Of a stretch of 64,000 bases of DNA, positions 26,911 through 33,830 are shown one piece after another (the stretch's first letter is position 1; the number at the start of each line of letters is the position of its first letter). This DNA comes from Planktomarina sp. (GTDB taxonomy: Bacteria; Pseudomonadota; Alphaproteobacteria; Rhodobacterales; Rhodobacteraceae), in the NCBI GenBank assembly GCA_020630015.1, contig JAHDCF010000006.1, positions 41,910 through 105,909 of the forward strand, read 5' to 3'. The notes under the pieces are model-generated. The model had not been told where the DNA came from, ran no database searches, and saw only the letters and a program-made list of their open reading frames with translations. The position numbers and the translations under genes are program-made.

Positions 26911-27729
26911 TTATGAATGGTGCTGCTCGGATTGGCGTTGCATCGCCAATTTCCGGCTGTAACCAGATTGCAGAATTTCGACGGCAAACAAGACGATTAC
27001 CGCGAAATAGAAGGTTGTTTTTGACATTGGGATCAAAGGATACCCAAAGATTTTGATTGCAAGATCATCGTTATGGGCTGCATGGGCCGCGGTCACGCCG
27101 GCCTCACCAATCAAAACGACACCAACGATTAACAAGATAAACAGACCCAAGACCTCGTACATGCGGTTCTTTTCCAAAAACTTTGTCACACCATCGGCAA
27201 GAACCAACATGGCCACACCAGACAGCAAAATCGCAGTTGCCAAAATCGGGAACACATCTGTGATGGCCAAGGCCGACAAAACGGAATCGAAGCTGAAGAT
27301 CAGGTTCATCATGACAATCAGCAAAACAACCCGAACCGCTGATTTTCCACTTTTGTGTTCAACATCATTGTGCAGGTCATGAACTGACAACATGTGAGCG
27401 ATTTCTTTTACCGCCGTGTACATGATGAAAATACCACCCAATAAGAAGACACAGGTCGCAAAGTTCACGCCGCCTGAAAGCCACGGGTGATCCAAAATAA
27501 AGAACGGTTCAGACAACGCCCCGATGGCGCGGATCATTGCAAACAACAAAACCACTCGCAAAGCGACGGCGATGATGATGCCCCAAAACCGAACGGACCG
27601 TTGTTGCGCAACTGGCGCACGTTGGCTTTCAATGGAGATATAAAGCAAGTTGTCGAACCCCAGAACCGCTTGCAAAAAGCAAAGCATCAGAAGGTTGCCT
27701 AGGTTTTCAAAAGTTAGAAGATCGGCCAT
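26911..27729 (-). CDS. TerC family integral membrane protein
   Basis: A 272-residue protein with seven to eight helices. The acidic intramembrane motif appears as LQAVLGFDNLLYISIESQ near the N-terminus and again as MMNLIFSFDSVLSALAIT in the middle, which is typical of TerC. Family members are linked to tellurite resistance and, more recently, to manganese export and metallation of secreted proteins (known). The charged C-terminal tail ends in two histidines. It heads the TerC, peptide, XpaC, TelA, SPFH, zinc-ribbon series. Confidence 0.93.
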   Translation of the reverse strand: MADLLTFENLGNLLMLCFLQAVLGFDNLLYISIESQRAPVAQQRSVRFWGIIIAVALRVVLLFAMIRAIGALSEPFFILDHPWLSGGVNFATCVFLLGGIFIMYTAVKEIAHMLSVHDLHNDVEHKSGKSAVRVVLLIVMMNLIFSFDSVLSALAITDVFPILATAILLSGVAMLVLADGVTKFLEKNRMYEVLGLFILLIVGVVLIGEAGVTAAHAAHNDDLAIKIFGYPLIPMSKTTFYFAVIVLFAVEILQSGYSRKLAMQRQSEQHHS

Positions 27730-27783
27730 ATGTAGGTTTCCTCAATGAAGTTTGCGCAAGATTTACCAAGGGTTGCTTTATAA

Positions 27784-28569
27784 TCAACGGGTATTAGCGG
27801 GTTTTTTACGCCCTTTGCGCGGGGAAAGTTTCGGTTTTTGTGACCAGCCCATCTGATCCTTCAACACACGCTGTTTCACTTCTTCCACCTCACCGGGCTT
27901 CAAATCGCGCATTTGAAAGGGCCCATAGGAGATACGGATCAAACGGTTCACGGTGAATCCCACCTCGGCCATGGCGCGGCGAATTTCACGATTTTTGCCC
28001 TCTTTCAAACCAAGGGTCAGCCAGGCATTCGCGCCTTGTTGGCGATCCAACTGAACCTGCATTGGCTGAAACCGTTCACCGTCCACAACCATGCCTTTGG
28101 TCAGGGGGGCAAGATCTTGTTCGGTTGGGCGGCCATTGATGCGCACACGATATCTGCGGGTCCATCCTGTGCTGGGCAATTCCAAATGCCGTTTCACGCC
28201 CCCATCGTTGGTCAACAACAACAACCCTTCGGAATTCAGATCAAGCCGCCCCACCGACATCACACGGGGCAGGGTGTCAGGCAGATTGTCAAAAACCGTG
28301 TCACGCCCCTTTTCGTCGCGTTCGGTTGTCACAAGGCCCGGTGGTTTGTGATACAGCCACAATCGGGGGGTGTCTGGGGCTTTGATCGGTTCCCCATCCA
28401 GCAAAATCACATCCCGGTCTGTTACGTTAAGCGCCGGGGATTGCAGGGTTTTTCCGTTCACTTTCACCCGGCCCGCCGCGATAATCTTTTCACAATCACG
28501 GCGGCTGGCCACGCCGGCGCGGGCCAAAACTTTGGCAATGCGGTCGCCTTTGGGGGGGGTGTCGGCCAT
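27784..28569 (-). CDS. rluB: Pseudouridine synthase, RluB/RsuA family
   Basis: A 261-residue enzyme with an N-terminal S4 RNA-binding domain (about 8-60, GDRIAKVLARAGVASRRDCE) and a catalytic domain with D110 in SVGRLDLNSEGLLLLTNDG. KKGKNREIRRAMAEVG-like sequence (KEGKNREIRR) is the third family motif. The basic C-terminus (PRKGRKKPANTR) favours 23S rRNA modification as in RluB over RsuA, with moderate certainty. The start at 28569 (MADTPPKGDR) is used; a longer frame upstream overlaps tadA and has no homology-like sequence. Divergent from tadA. Confidence 0.92.
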   Translation of the reverse strand: MADTPPKGDRIAKVLARAGVASRRDCEKIIAAGRVKVNGKTLQSPALNVTDRDVILLDGEPIKAPDTPRLWLYHKPPGLVTTERDEKGRDTVFDNLPDTLPRVMSVGRLDLNSEGLLLLTNDGGVKRHLELPSTGWTRRYRVRINGRPTEQDLAPLTKGMVVDGERFQPMQVQLDRQQGANAWLTLGLKEGKNREIRRAMAEVGFTVNRLIRISYGPFQMRDLKPGEVEEVKQRVLKDQMGWSQKPKLSPRKGRKKPANTR

Positions 28570-28645
28570 GATTTGCGTTTCCGTTTGTGCTTTGATCCCT
28601 GCCTTATGTCTTGCACAGACGCTTGCCAAGCGGCAAGGACAGGGA

Positions 28646-29107
28646 ATGACTGTTTCGCAACATATGCAGCACGCCTTGCAATTGGCCGAAACCGCCGCCC
28701 AACACGACGAAGTGCCGGTGGGCGCGGTGATTGTGGATGCGAACGGCACGGTGATCGGGCAAGGGTATAACCTGACGCGCACGACCCAAGATCCCACCGC
28801 CCACGCAGAGGTGGTGGCGATCAGAGAGGCCGCCAAAACCATCGGCAACCACCGCCTTGTGGGATGCAGTTTGTTCGTGACTTTGGAACCCTGTGCCATG
28901 TGTGCAGGTGCCATCGCCCACGCCCGTTTGGCCAAGGTTGTCTTTGGGGCGCACGATCCAAAATCGGGGGGCACGGCCCATGGCGCATGCGTGTTTGATC
29001 ACCCCCAAAGCCACCATAAACCCGACATCATCGCGGGGGATGGGGCAGGGCGCGCCGCAGAATTGTTAAAAAATTTCTTCGCCGCCAAACGCCGCGGTAA
29101 GGTTTGA
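28646..29107 (+). CDS. tadA: tRNA-specific adenosine deaminase
   Basis: A 153-residue zinc deaminase that makes inosine at tRNA position 34. The active site is H53-A-E55 and the zinc cysteines lie in EPCAMC (C83 and C86), with VGAVIVDANG and VFGAHDPKSGG as usual for TadA. The start at 28646 follows AAGGACAGGGA. The C-terminus ends AAKRRGKV. The DNA coding these last residues, together with about 140 bases downstream, is repeated at 30535-30699. Confidence 0.93.
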   Translation: MTVSQHMQHALQLAETAAQHDEVPVGAVIVDANGTVIGQGYNLTRTTQDPTAHAEVVAIREAAKTIGNHRLVGCSLFVTLEPCAMCAGAIAHARLAKVVFGAHDPKSGGTAHGACVFDHPQSHHKPDIIAGDGAGRAAELLKNFFAAKRRGKV

Positions 29108-29247
29108 AACAATTCAAAGCGGATTGACCTGAAATCTCTGATCACACCCCGTACACAACCTGTACACACCCCGTACACCACGCGAAAACGCGCAATTTCC
29201 GTGAGAAGTGTTAACGGGCGGGTTAATGAGGTGTGAATCTAGGGGAT
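29083..29247 (+). repeat. 165-bp direct repeat, copy 1 (left end of MerR/transglutaminase insert)
   Basis: This segment covers the last eight codons of tadA and 140 bases of downstream DNA. It recurs at 30535-30699 in the same orientation with no gaps and, by my count, 11 mismatches (154 of 165 identical). The central 57 bases (29142-29198) are identical. They hold three GTACAC hexamers spaced exactly 11 bp apart (29151, 29162, 29173) and the dyad CGCGAAAACGCG (29181-29192). Mismatches are confined to the flanks. A TTAACGGGCGGGTTAA dyad lies further right. Confidence 0.93.
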
Positions 29248-29303
29248 GTTTTGGGCTTGTGGAACGAGGTTGCCGTCCGATGAAGACAGTCCGGTGTTCG
29301 ACT

Positions 29304-29729
29304 TTAAGGTTTTTGGTGTTCACCGTCGCACAAATAATGGTCGGCTAATGATGCCAAGACGTAGCAATCTTCTGACAACCCTTCCCCGTTGCAGCCCTTT
29401 GATATCCTATTGAGTTCTCTTTCAAGTGCCTTGAGCCGTTTGATCTTGGATCGCACACTCGCAAGCTGTGATGCCGCTATATTTGCTGCTGCCTCGCATG
29501 AGCGATCAGGATGCTCTTGCAGTTCGATCAATGATGAGATCGCTTCAATGGAAAATCCAAGATCGCGCGCGTGTCTAACGAAACTCAGCCGCTCTAATCC
29601 TGCTTTGTCATATCGCCGTTGGTTGCCAGATGTGCGTTCTGCCTCCGGCAAAAGCCCCATCTCTTCGTAGTATCGGATGGTCGGAACCTTGACGTTTGTA
29701 CGTTTCGATAACTCGCCGATTGATAACAT
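29304..29729 (-). CDS. MerR family regulator, metal-sensor-like
   Basis: A 141-residue regulator. The N-terminal winged helix (1-70) includes IGELSKRTNVKVPTIRYYEE and SGNQRRYDKAGLERLSFVRH. A dimerisation helix follows, and the tail has C113-x8-C122 plus C134. The C-terminal cysteine pair resembles the metal loop of CueR/ZntR/PbrR types (one residue longer than CueR), so sensing of a soft metal or thiol stress is plausible but unproven. The start at 29729 is set by homology; the longer frame would run through its own operator. It is divergent from the transglutaminase-like gene. Confidence 0.9.
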   Translation of the reverse strand: MLSIGELSKRTNVKVPTIRYYEEMGLLPEAERTSGNQRRYDKAGLERLSFVRHARDLGFSIEAISSLIELQEHPDRSCEAAANIAASQLASVRSKIKRLKALERELNRISKGCNGEGLSEDCYVLASLADHYLCDGEHQKP

Positions 29730-29740
29730 AAAGAAAACCC

Positions 29741-29771
29741 TTGAACCTCTAGTCACTAGAGATCGTACATG
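29741..29771 (+). promoter_or_regulatory. MerR-type promoter/operator for the transglutaminase-like gene
   Basis: A TTGAAC -35 box (29741-29746) and a TACATG -10 box (29766-29771) are separated by 19 bp, the stretched spacing that MerR-family activators need. The spacer holds the dyad CTCTAGTCACTAGAG (29747-29761), centred at 29754 with 7-bp perfect arms. It points toward the gene starting at 29801, with the MerR gene divergent. Geometry and position identify it as the regulated promoter of this pair. Confidence 0.88.
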
Positions 29772-29800
29772 AGTCGGGATGACAATAGAAGAGTTTAAAA

Positions 29801-30559
29801 ATGTCCCACGTTTATTTATCTGTAACACCACTTCTCGATTATAAGGCAGACTCTATTCAAAAGCTGATCGCACAACGCGGATGGGAAAATCTGTCCGAAG
29901 GCGAACGTATCGGCGCAGCATATGACTTTGTCCGAAACGAAATTTTGTTCGGCTATAATTCTGACGATGCCATACCCGCCTCCAAGGTGCTGGCTGATGG
30001 ATACGGTCAGTGCAATACCAAGGGTACGCTTTTCATGGCGTTGCTGCGTGCCTTGGGCGTCGCATGCCGATTTCACGGCTTCACCATCGATAAAGGGTTG
30101 CAACGAGGTGTGGTCCCAGAGCTGGTTTATCCGATTGCACCGCGCGACATTATCCATTCTTGGGTTGAACTCCAGTATCGCGGAGAATGGTTAGAGTTAG
30201 AGGGTTTCATTCTGGATCAAGACGTTTTGTCGGCGCTTCAAGCCGCATTTCCGGAACGCTCATCGCTTTGCGCTTACGGGGCAGGTACAGATTACCTGCA
30301 AGCGCCTAACGTCTCTTGGACTGGTCAAAGCACTTATATTCAAAAAACTGGCATCAATTGGGATTTCGGAGTTTTTGATAGCCCGGATGCTTTTTACGCA
30401 AAACATCAGCAGCTTAAGGGGTTTCGGGGGCTGGCTTATCGTCTGGTTGTTCGACATTGGATGAACAGGCGAGTTGCACTGATGCGAAAGGGGCACGTGC
30501 CAACAATACCAGGTGGGGACAAGCATCTTGTGCCCGCCAAGCGCCGCGGTAAGGTTTGA
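29801..30559 (+). CDS. Transglutaminase-like cysteine protein with a tadA-derived C-terminus
   Basis: A 252-residue protein with the transglutaminase-like core: C71 in DGYGQCNTKGTLFMALLRALG, H119 in DIIHSWVELQYRGEW and D139 as the likely third residue. No signal peptide or membrane helix, so it is probably cytoplasmic and may act as a thiol protease or ligase. It lies 29 bases after the -10 box of a MerR-type promoter. Its last eight codons (AKRRGKV and stop) fall in the 165-bp repeat and equal the tail of TadA, so the original C-terminus was probably replaced at the insertion junction. Confidence 0.85.
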   Translation: MSHVYLSVTPLLDYKADSIQKLIAQRGWENLSEGERIGAAYDFVRNEILFGYNSDDAIPASKVLADGYGQCNTKGTLFMALLRALGVACRFHGFTIDKGLQRGVVPELVYPIAPRDIIHSWVELQYRGEWLELEGFILDQDVLSALQAAFPERSSLCAYGAGTDYLQAPNVSWTGQSTYIQKTGINWDFGVFDSPDAFYAKHQQLKGFRGLAYRLVVRHWMNRRVALMRKGHVPTIPGGDKHLVPAKRRGKV

Positions 30560-30699
30560 AATAATTCAAAGCGGATTGGCCTGATATCCTTGGTCACACC
30601 CCGTACACAACCTGTACACACCCCGTACACCACGCGAAAACGCGCAATTTTCGTGAGAAGTGTTAACGGGCGGGTTAATAAGGTGTGAATCTGGGGGCT
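30535..30699 (+). repeat. 165-bp direct repeat, copy 2 (right end of insert)
   Basis: Second copy of the tadA 3'-end segment, 1452 bases from copy 1. The three 11-bp-phased GTACAC hexamers (30603, 30614, 30625) and CGCGAAAACGCG (30633-30644) are unchanged. The copy begins inside the coding end of the transglutaminase-like gene. No inverted terminal repeats, integrase or target-site pattern of a known element accompanies it. Confidence 0.93.
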
Positions 30700-30768
30700 A
30701 TCGCAAAAATACTGGCGTGAATTAGGAACAAGAGAACGAGGCAGCTGCAGCGGAGGATAACTGAAGCA

Positions 30769-31509
30769 TTAATCAGGATCGGCAGACAGATATAAGGTTT
30801 TGTCGCGAAAGTTTCGGTACGCCGCATAATCAGCATTAAGCGCAACAGCCAACTCGACCTCTGGTCGCCGTTGCCTCGGACCCAGATTTTGTGCAATCTT
30901 TTTTTGGTTGTCTATCCAGTTCTGATCAAACTTCTCAATCTCCAAGAATTTCGACAAAGCATTCCAACCACGACCACTGTAATATAAATCTTCATAAAAC
31001 AAAGGAAGGGTTCGGGCCCCGAATTCAAGCATCTTTTCAAAATGCACAAAGCTTTCATTCCAGTGTGAAATGGCCATCTTGTGATCCCAATCAGGTGCCC
31101 AGTCGCCCCAATTATTATCCATTCGTTCTTGGTAGGAAAGTGCAACAGATAATGGTTCACGAACCAATATTATGAAACTTGCGCCAGGCAGGTTTGCCAA
31201 ATTCTCCCAGCCTTCAAAAATTGAAGGGTATTTGTCACCAACCCACGTCGCTTTTGGGTATTCTGCCGCAAAGTCATGTTTGGACTCCAAATGACCAGCA
31301 ATGCAATGGGGGTAACATTCATCAGGTTGCGGGTTAAGAAACCTTTCGGGAGTAAAATGTTCCGTTGACAGGGTTTTGTTTTTTTCAAATTCTATCAGAT
31401 ATCGTTCTGCTCCGATGGCCACTTCCTTGCGCAGGTTGAGCGCGCGCAACATCGCCGTTGTGCCGCTTCGTGCACAGCCCCATATGAAAAGATGTTTCCG
31501 TTCTTGCAT
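30769..31509 (-). CDS. Sulfotransferase family protein
   Basis: A 246-residue cytosolic sulfotransferase-fold protein. The 5'-phosphosulfate loop is GCARSGTTAM (11-20) and the 3'-phosphate segment is FIILVREPLSVALSYQERM (about 131-149). Such enzymes move sulfate from PAPS to a sugar, lipid or small-molecule hydroxyl. The DNA is visibly more AT-rich than its neighbours, and the gene stands alone between the repeat-bounded insert and an AT-rich spacer, so recent acquisition is likely. Acceptor unknown. Confidence 0.9.
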   Translation of the reverse strand: MQERKHLFIWGCARSGTTAMLRALNLRKEVAIGAERYLIEFEKNKTLSTEHFTPERFLNPQPDECYPHCIAGHLESKHDFAAEYPKATWVGDKYPSIFEGWENLANLPGASFIILVREPLSVALSYQERMDNNWGDWAPDWDHKMAISHWNESFVHFEKMLEFGARTLPLFYEDLYYSGRGWNALSKFLEIEKFDQNWIDNQKKIAQNLGPRQRRPEVELAVALNADYAAYRNFRDKTLYLSADPD

Positions 31510-31918
31510 GGTGTAGAATATCTCTAAGTGTGTTTTTTACTTTTCCAAATGTAAACGACTTCTCAACCAAATTTCTTCTAAACCTGAGCTACTCTTTTTG
31601 CAAAGAAGCCTTGCAAATCAATGTTGGCCCGGGTTGTTTTGGTTCTGTGCATCGCTTGGTTGTGAAGGTCGAAGATACGCGGTCGTAAGGGCATTTGATT
31701 AAATCGCTGATCCTATTGTTCACGTCCGTGGCAGGACTCACCAAAATACACCAATGGTTGCAGTATCTATCTTTTGGCAAAACCAACCATACAATTTGGA
31801 TTGGACGACAACATTTCCAACAAACCCTTCTGCCCCAACGAAGACTTATTGTGATGTGCTGATTGATCTATTTTATCCGATCAGGTGCATGCCAATATTT
31901 ATTCCCCAGACGTCTACT
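31510..31918. other. AT-rich spacer without a supportable gene
   Basis: These 409 bases lie between the sulfotransferase start and the M20 peptidase stop. Short frames exist on both strands (for example 31754-31978 plus and 31589-31786 minus), but none has a ribosome site with a recognisable protein. Base composition matches the sulfotransferase gene and not the core genes. It probably holds the sulfotransferase promoter and decayed acquired DNA. Confidence 0.6.
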
Positions 31919-33358
31919 TCAAAGCCCACGCAGAAGGACCATGTAATATTGGACGGCCTTGCGCAGGTTTTCGATTGAGATGCGTTCATCTTTGCCGTGC
32001 AGCAATGCAATATCGTCGGCTTTGAAAACGATGGGCATAAAGCGGTAACTGTTCTTGGCATATTTGCTGTAACGCCCGGAATCGGTGCCGCCGATTGTCA
32101 GGCCCGGCACAACGACCACATCGCCAAACACCGCTTGCGCCGATGCGGACAGGCGTTCGAAGGCATCGTTGGTGTGGGCTGACACCGAACTGGCGCCAGA
32201 GACATCCAAAACCTCTATGTCGATGTGATCTTGATGGATTTGGCTTTTGATGTGGTTCAAAACCGTTTGTTCGTTGTCGCGCGGATGCAGGCGGAAGTTT
32301 ACGAAAACGCTGGCCTCTTGCGGTAAAACATTTTCCGCTTCTGACCCTTCCAGCATGGTTGGCGCTTTGGTTGTGCGCAACATGGCGTCGGTTGTGTTTT
32401 GCGCCGACAGCACCCGTTCCAAGATCGGTTTGAAAAGCCAAGTATTGGCAAACAAAACCCGTTCGGCCAATCCCATATGGGGGCCGAGGGTGTCAAAAAA
32501 GCTGGCGCTGACATCTGTTAATCCGCCCGCGACCGGTTCTTCTTGTAACTGCACAATTGCCTTGGCCAAATTGGACACCGCTGTGTCACGGTGGGGCAAT
32601 GAACTGTGCCCCCCTTGACCGCGCGCTGTGATCCGCACGGTCATATATCCTTTTTCGGCAACGTTGATGGATGCAATGTCGGCATCAATGGAAGAAATGA
32701 TATCGCTTAAGACAAATGATCCTTCGTCAAGGCTCCAATCAATTTCGATTTGGTTGTCTTGGAAATATGAAATGACCGCGGCTGCGCCCCCCGCGCCGCC
32801 GATTTCTTCGTCTTGTGTGATGGCCACATAAATATCGCGCTGCGGCTGAAACCCGGATGCGACAAGAAGGTCAATCGCGTGCATATATGAAACGACGCTG
32901 CCCTTCATATCCAGTGCCCCACGCCCCCAAACATACCCGTCAGAGATTTCACCGGCCCAAGGATCGCGCGACCAGTCCCCTTCGATTGGGACAACATCAT
33001 AATGCCCACTGATCAGGATCGGGGATTGGGTGCTGTCGGTTCCTTTCCAATGGTAAAGGGGTGTGAAGCCGCCAACGATTGTTTGGTCCATCGCACGGCT
33101 TGCGTTTGGAAAAGCGATCTCAAGCCAATCAATAAATTCTTGATAGGCCGCAGGCCTGCCGGGTTCACCAAAGGGGTGGGATATGGTCTTGAACTGAATG
33201 GCTGTGCTCAGCTTTTGTGCCACGATTTCTGCATTCACATCGGGAACCGTGATATCCACGCGCTGGGTATTGTTGGGTTTGTATCTGACGGTGTTAAAGC
33301 CGATGATGCACAGCAGCCCGATGAACGCCAGACCAACCAGTTTCAAAATGCGTTTCAT
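31919..33358 (-). CDS. M20 family metallopeptidase, membrane-anchored
   Basis: A 479-residue M20 peptidase of the PM20D1/carboxypeptidase S type. An N-terminal helix (about 5-22) precedes the catalytic domain with LISGHYDVVPIEGDW, GRGALDMKG (bridging aspartate) and ITQDEEIGGAGG (catalytic and zinc glutamates). The lid domain and the PGLTIGGTDSGRYSKYAKNSYRF segment near the end carry the remaining ligands. The start at 33358 is favoured by a GGGGG run seven bases upstream, over an ATG at 33364. The substrate is probably a peptide or N-acyl amino acid. Divergent from gatC. Confidence 0.92.
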   Translation of the reverse strand: MKRILKLVGLAFIGLLCIIGFNTVRYKPNNTQRVDITVPDVNAEIVAQKLSTAIQFKTISHPFGEPGRPAAYQEFIDWLEIAFPNASRAMDQTIVGGFTPLYHWKGTDSTQSPILISGHYDVVPIEGDWSRDPWAGEISDGYVWGRGALDMKGSVVSYMHAIDLLVASGFQPQRDIYVAITQDEEIGGAGGAAAVISYFQDNQIEIDWSLDEGSFVLSDIISSIDADIASINVAEKGYMTVRITARGQGGHSSLPHRDTAVSNLAKAIVQLQEEPVAGGLTDVSASFFDTLGPHMGLAERVLFANTWLFKPILERVLSAQNTTDAMLRTTKAPTMLEGSEAENVLPQEASVFVNFRLHPRDNEQTVLNHIKSQIHQDHIDIEVLDVSGASSVSAHTNDAFERLSASAQAVFGDVVVVPGLTIGGTDSGRYSKYAKNSYRFMPIVFKADDIALLHGKDERISIENLRKAVQYYMVLLRGL

Positions 33359-33412
33359 AACCATCCCCCAAGTTTCGGTTTGTGTTTATCAAAGCGGCGG
33401 GACCCCCTCAAA

Positions 33413-33431
33413 CAGTAACGTGGCGTTACTG
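33413..33431. promoter_or_regulatory. Perfect 19-bp palindrome between M20 peptidase gene and gatC
   Basis: CAGTAACGTGGCGTTACTG has perfect 8-bp arms around TGG. It lies 55 bases upstream of the peptidase start and 112 bases upstream of gatC, with a second small dyad, GCGGC/GCCGC, overlapping its right edge. Size and placement fit a repressor operator for one of the divergent promoters. A transcript hairpin is the alternative. Confidence 0.5.
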
Positions 33432-33542
33432 CGGCGCAGCCGCCAAGGTGAGCCGTATGAAAGATCGACGTTTCCCACAGACATATGCTTGGCAATCCAG
33501 CCGCTTCAGTCTAAATCCGGGCCAAAGCAGACGGAGTCAGTG

Positions 33543-33830
33543 ATGGCCATTGATACAACCACCGCCGCGCGGGTCGCAAAACTTGCCCGGATCAAAGTTG
33601 AAGAAGACCAGTTGCCCGCTTTGGCGGATGAATTTTCAGCAATCCTTGGGTTCATTGAACAGCTGAACGAAGTGGACGTGGAAGGGGTGGAACCGATGAC
33701 ATCCGTCACACCCATGCGCCTGCCACGCCGCGAAGATGTGGTGACAGATGGCAATCAGGCCGAGGCGGTGTTGAAAAACGCACCCGACAGCCGCGAAGGA
33801 TTTTTTGCAGTTCCAAAGGTGGTTGAGTGA
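33543..33830 (+). CDS. gatC: Asp-tRNA(Asn)/Glu-tRNA(Gln) amidotransferase subunit C
   Basis: A 95-residue GatC, the belt subunit that joins GatA to GatB in the enzyme that amidates misacylated Glu-tRNA(Gln) or Asp-tRNA(Asn). [25 protein letters not shown] and the FFAVPKVVE ending are standard. It overlaps gatA by one base (TGATG). gatB is not in the window. Confidence 0.96.
   Translation: MAIDTTTAARVAKLARIKVEEDQLPALADEFSAILGFIEQLNEVDVEGVEPMTSVTPMRLPRREDVVTDGNQAEAVLKNAPDSREGFFAVPKVVE

Noticed and set aside
28570..28974. N-terminal extension of the rluB-like gene by 135 residues
   Set aside because: It runs through the start of the divergent tadA gene, and the S4 domain begins right after the ATG at 28569.
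29210..29227. TTAA...TTAA pair in the 165-bp repeat as a CtrA site
   Set aside because: The spacing is eight bases, not the seven of the CtrA consensus, and no cell-cycle gene is nearby.
31589..31978. Short frames in the AT-rich spacer, considered as transposase remnants
   Set aside because: No transposase motif, terminal inverted repeat or target duplication could be recognised.
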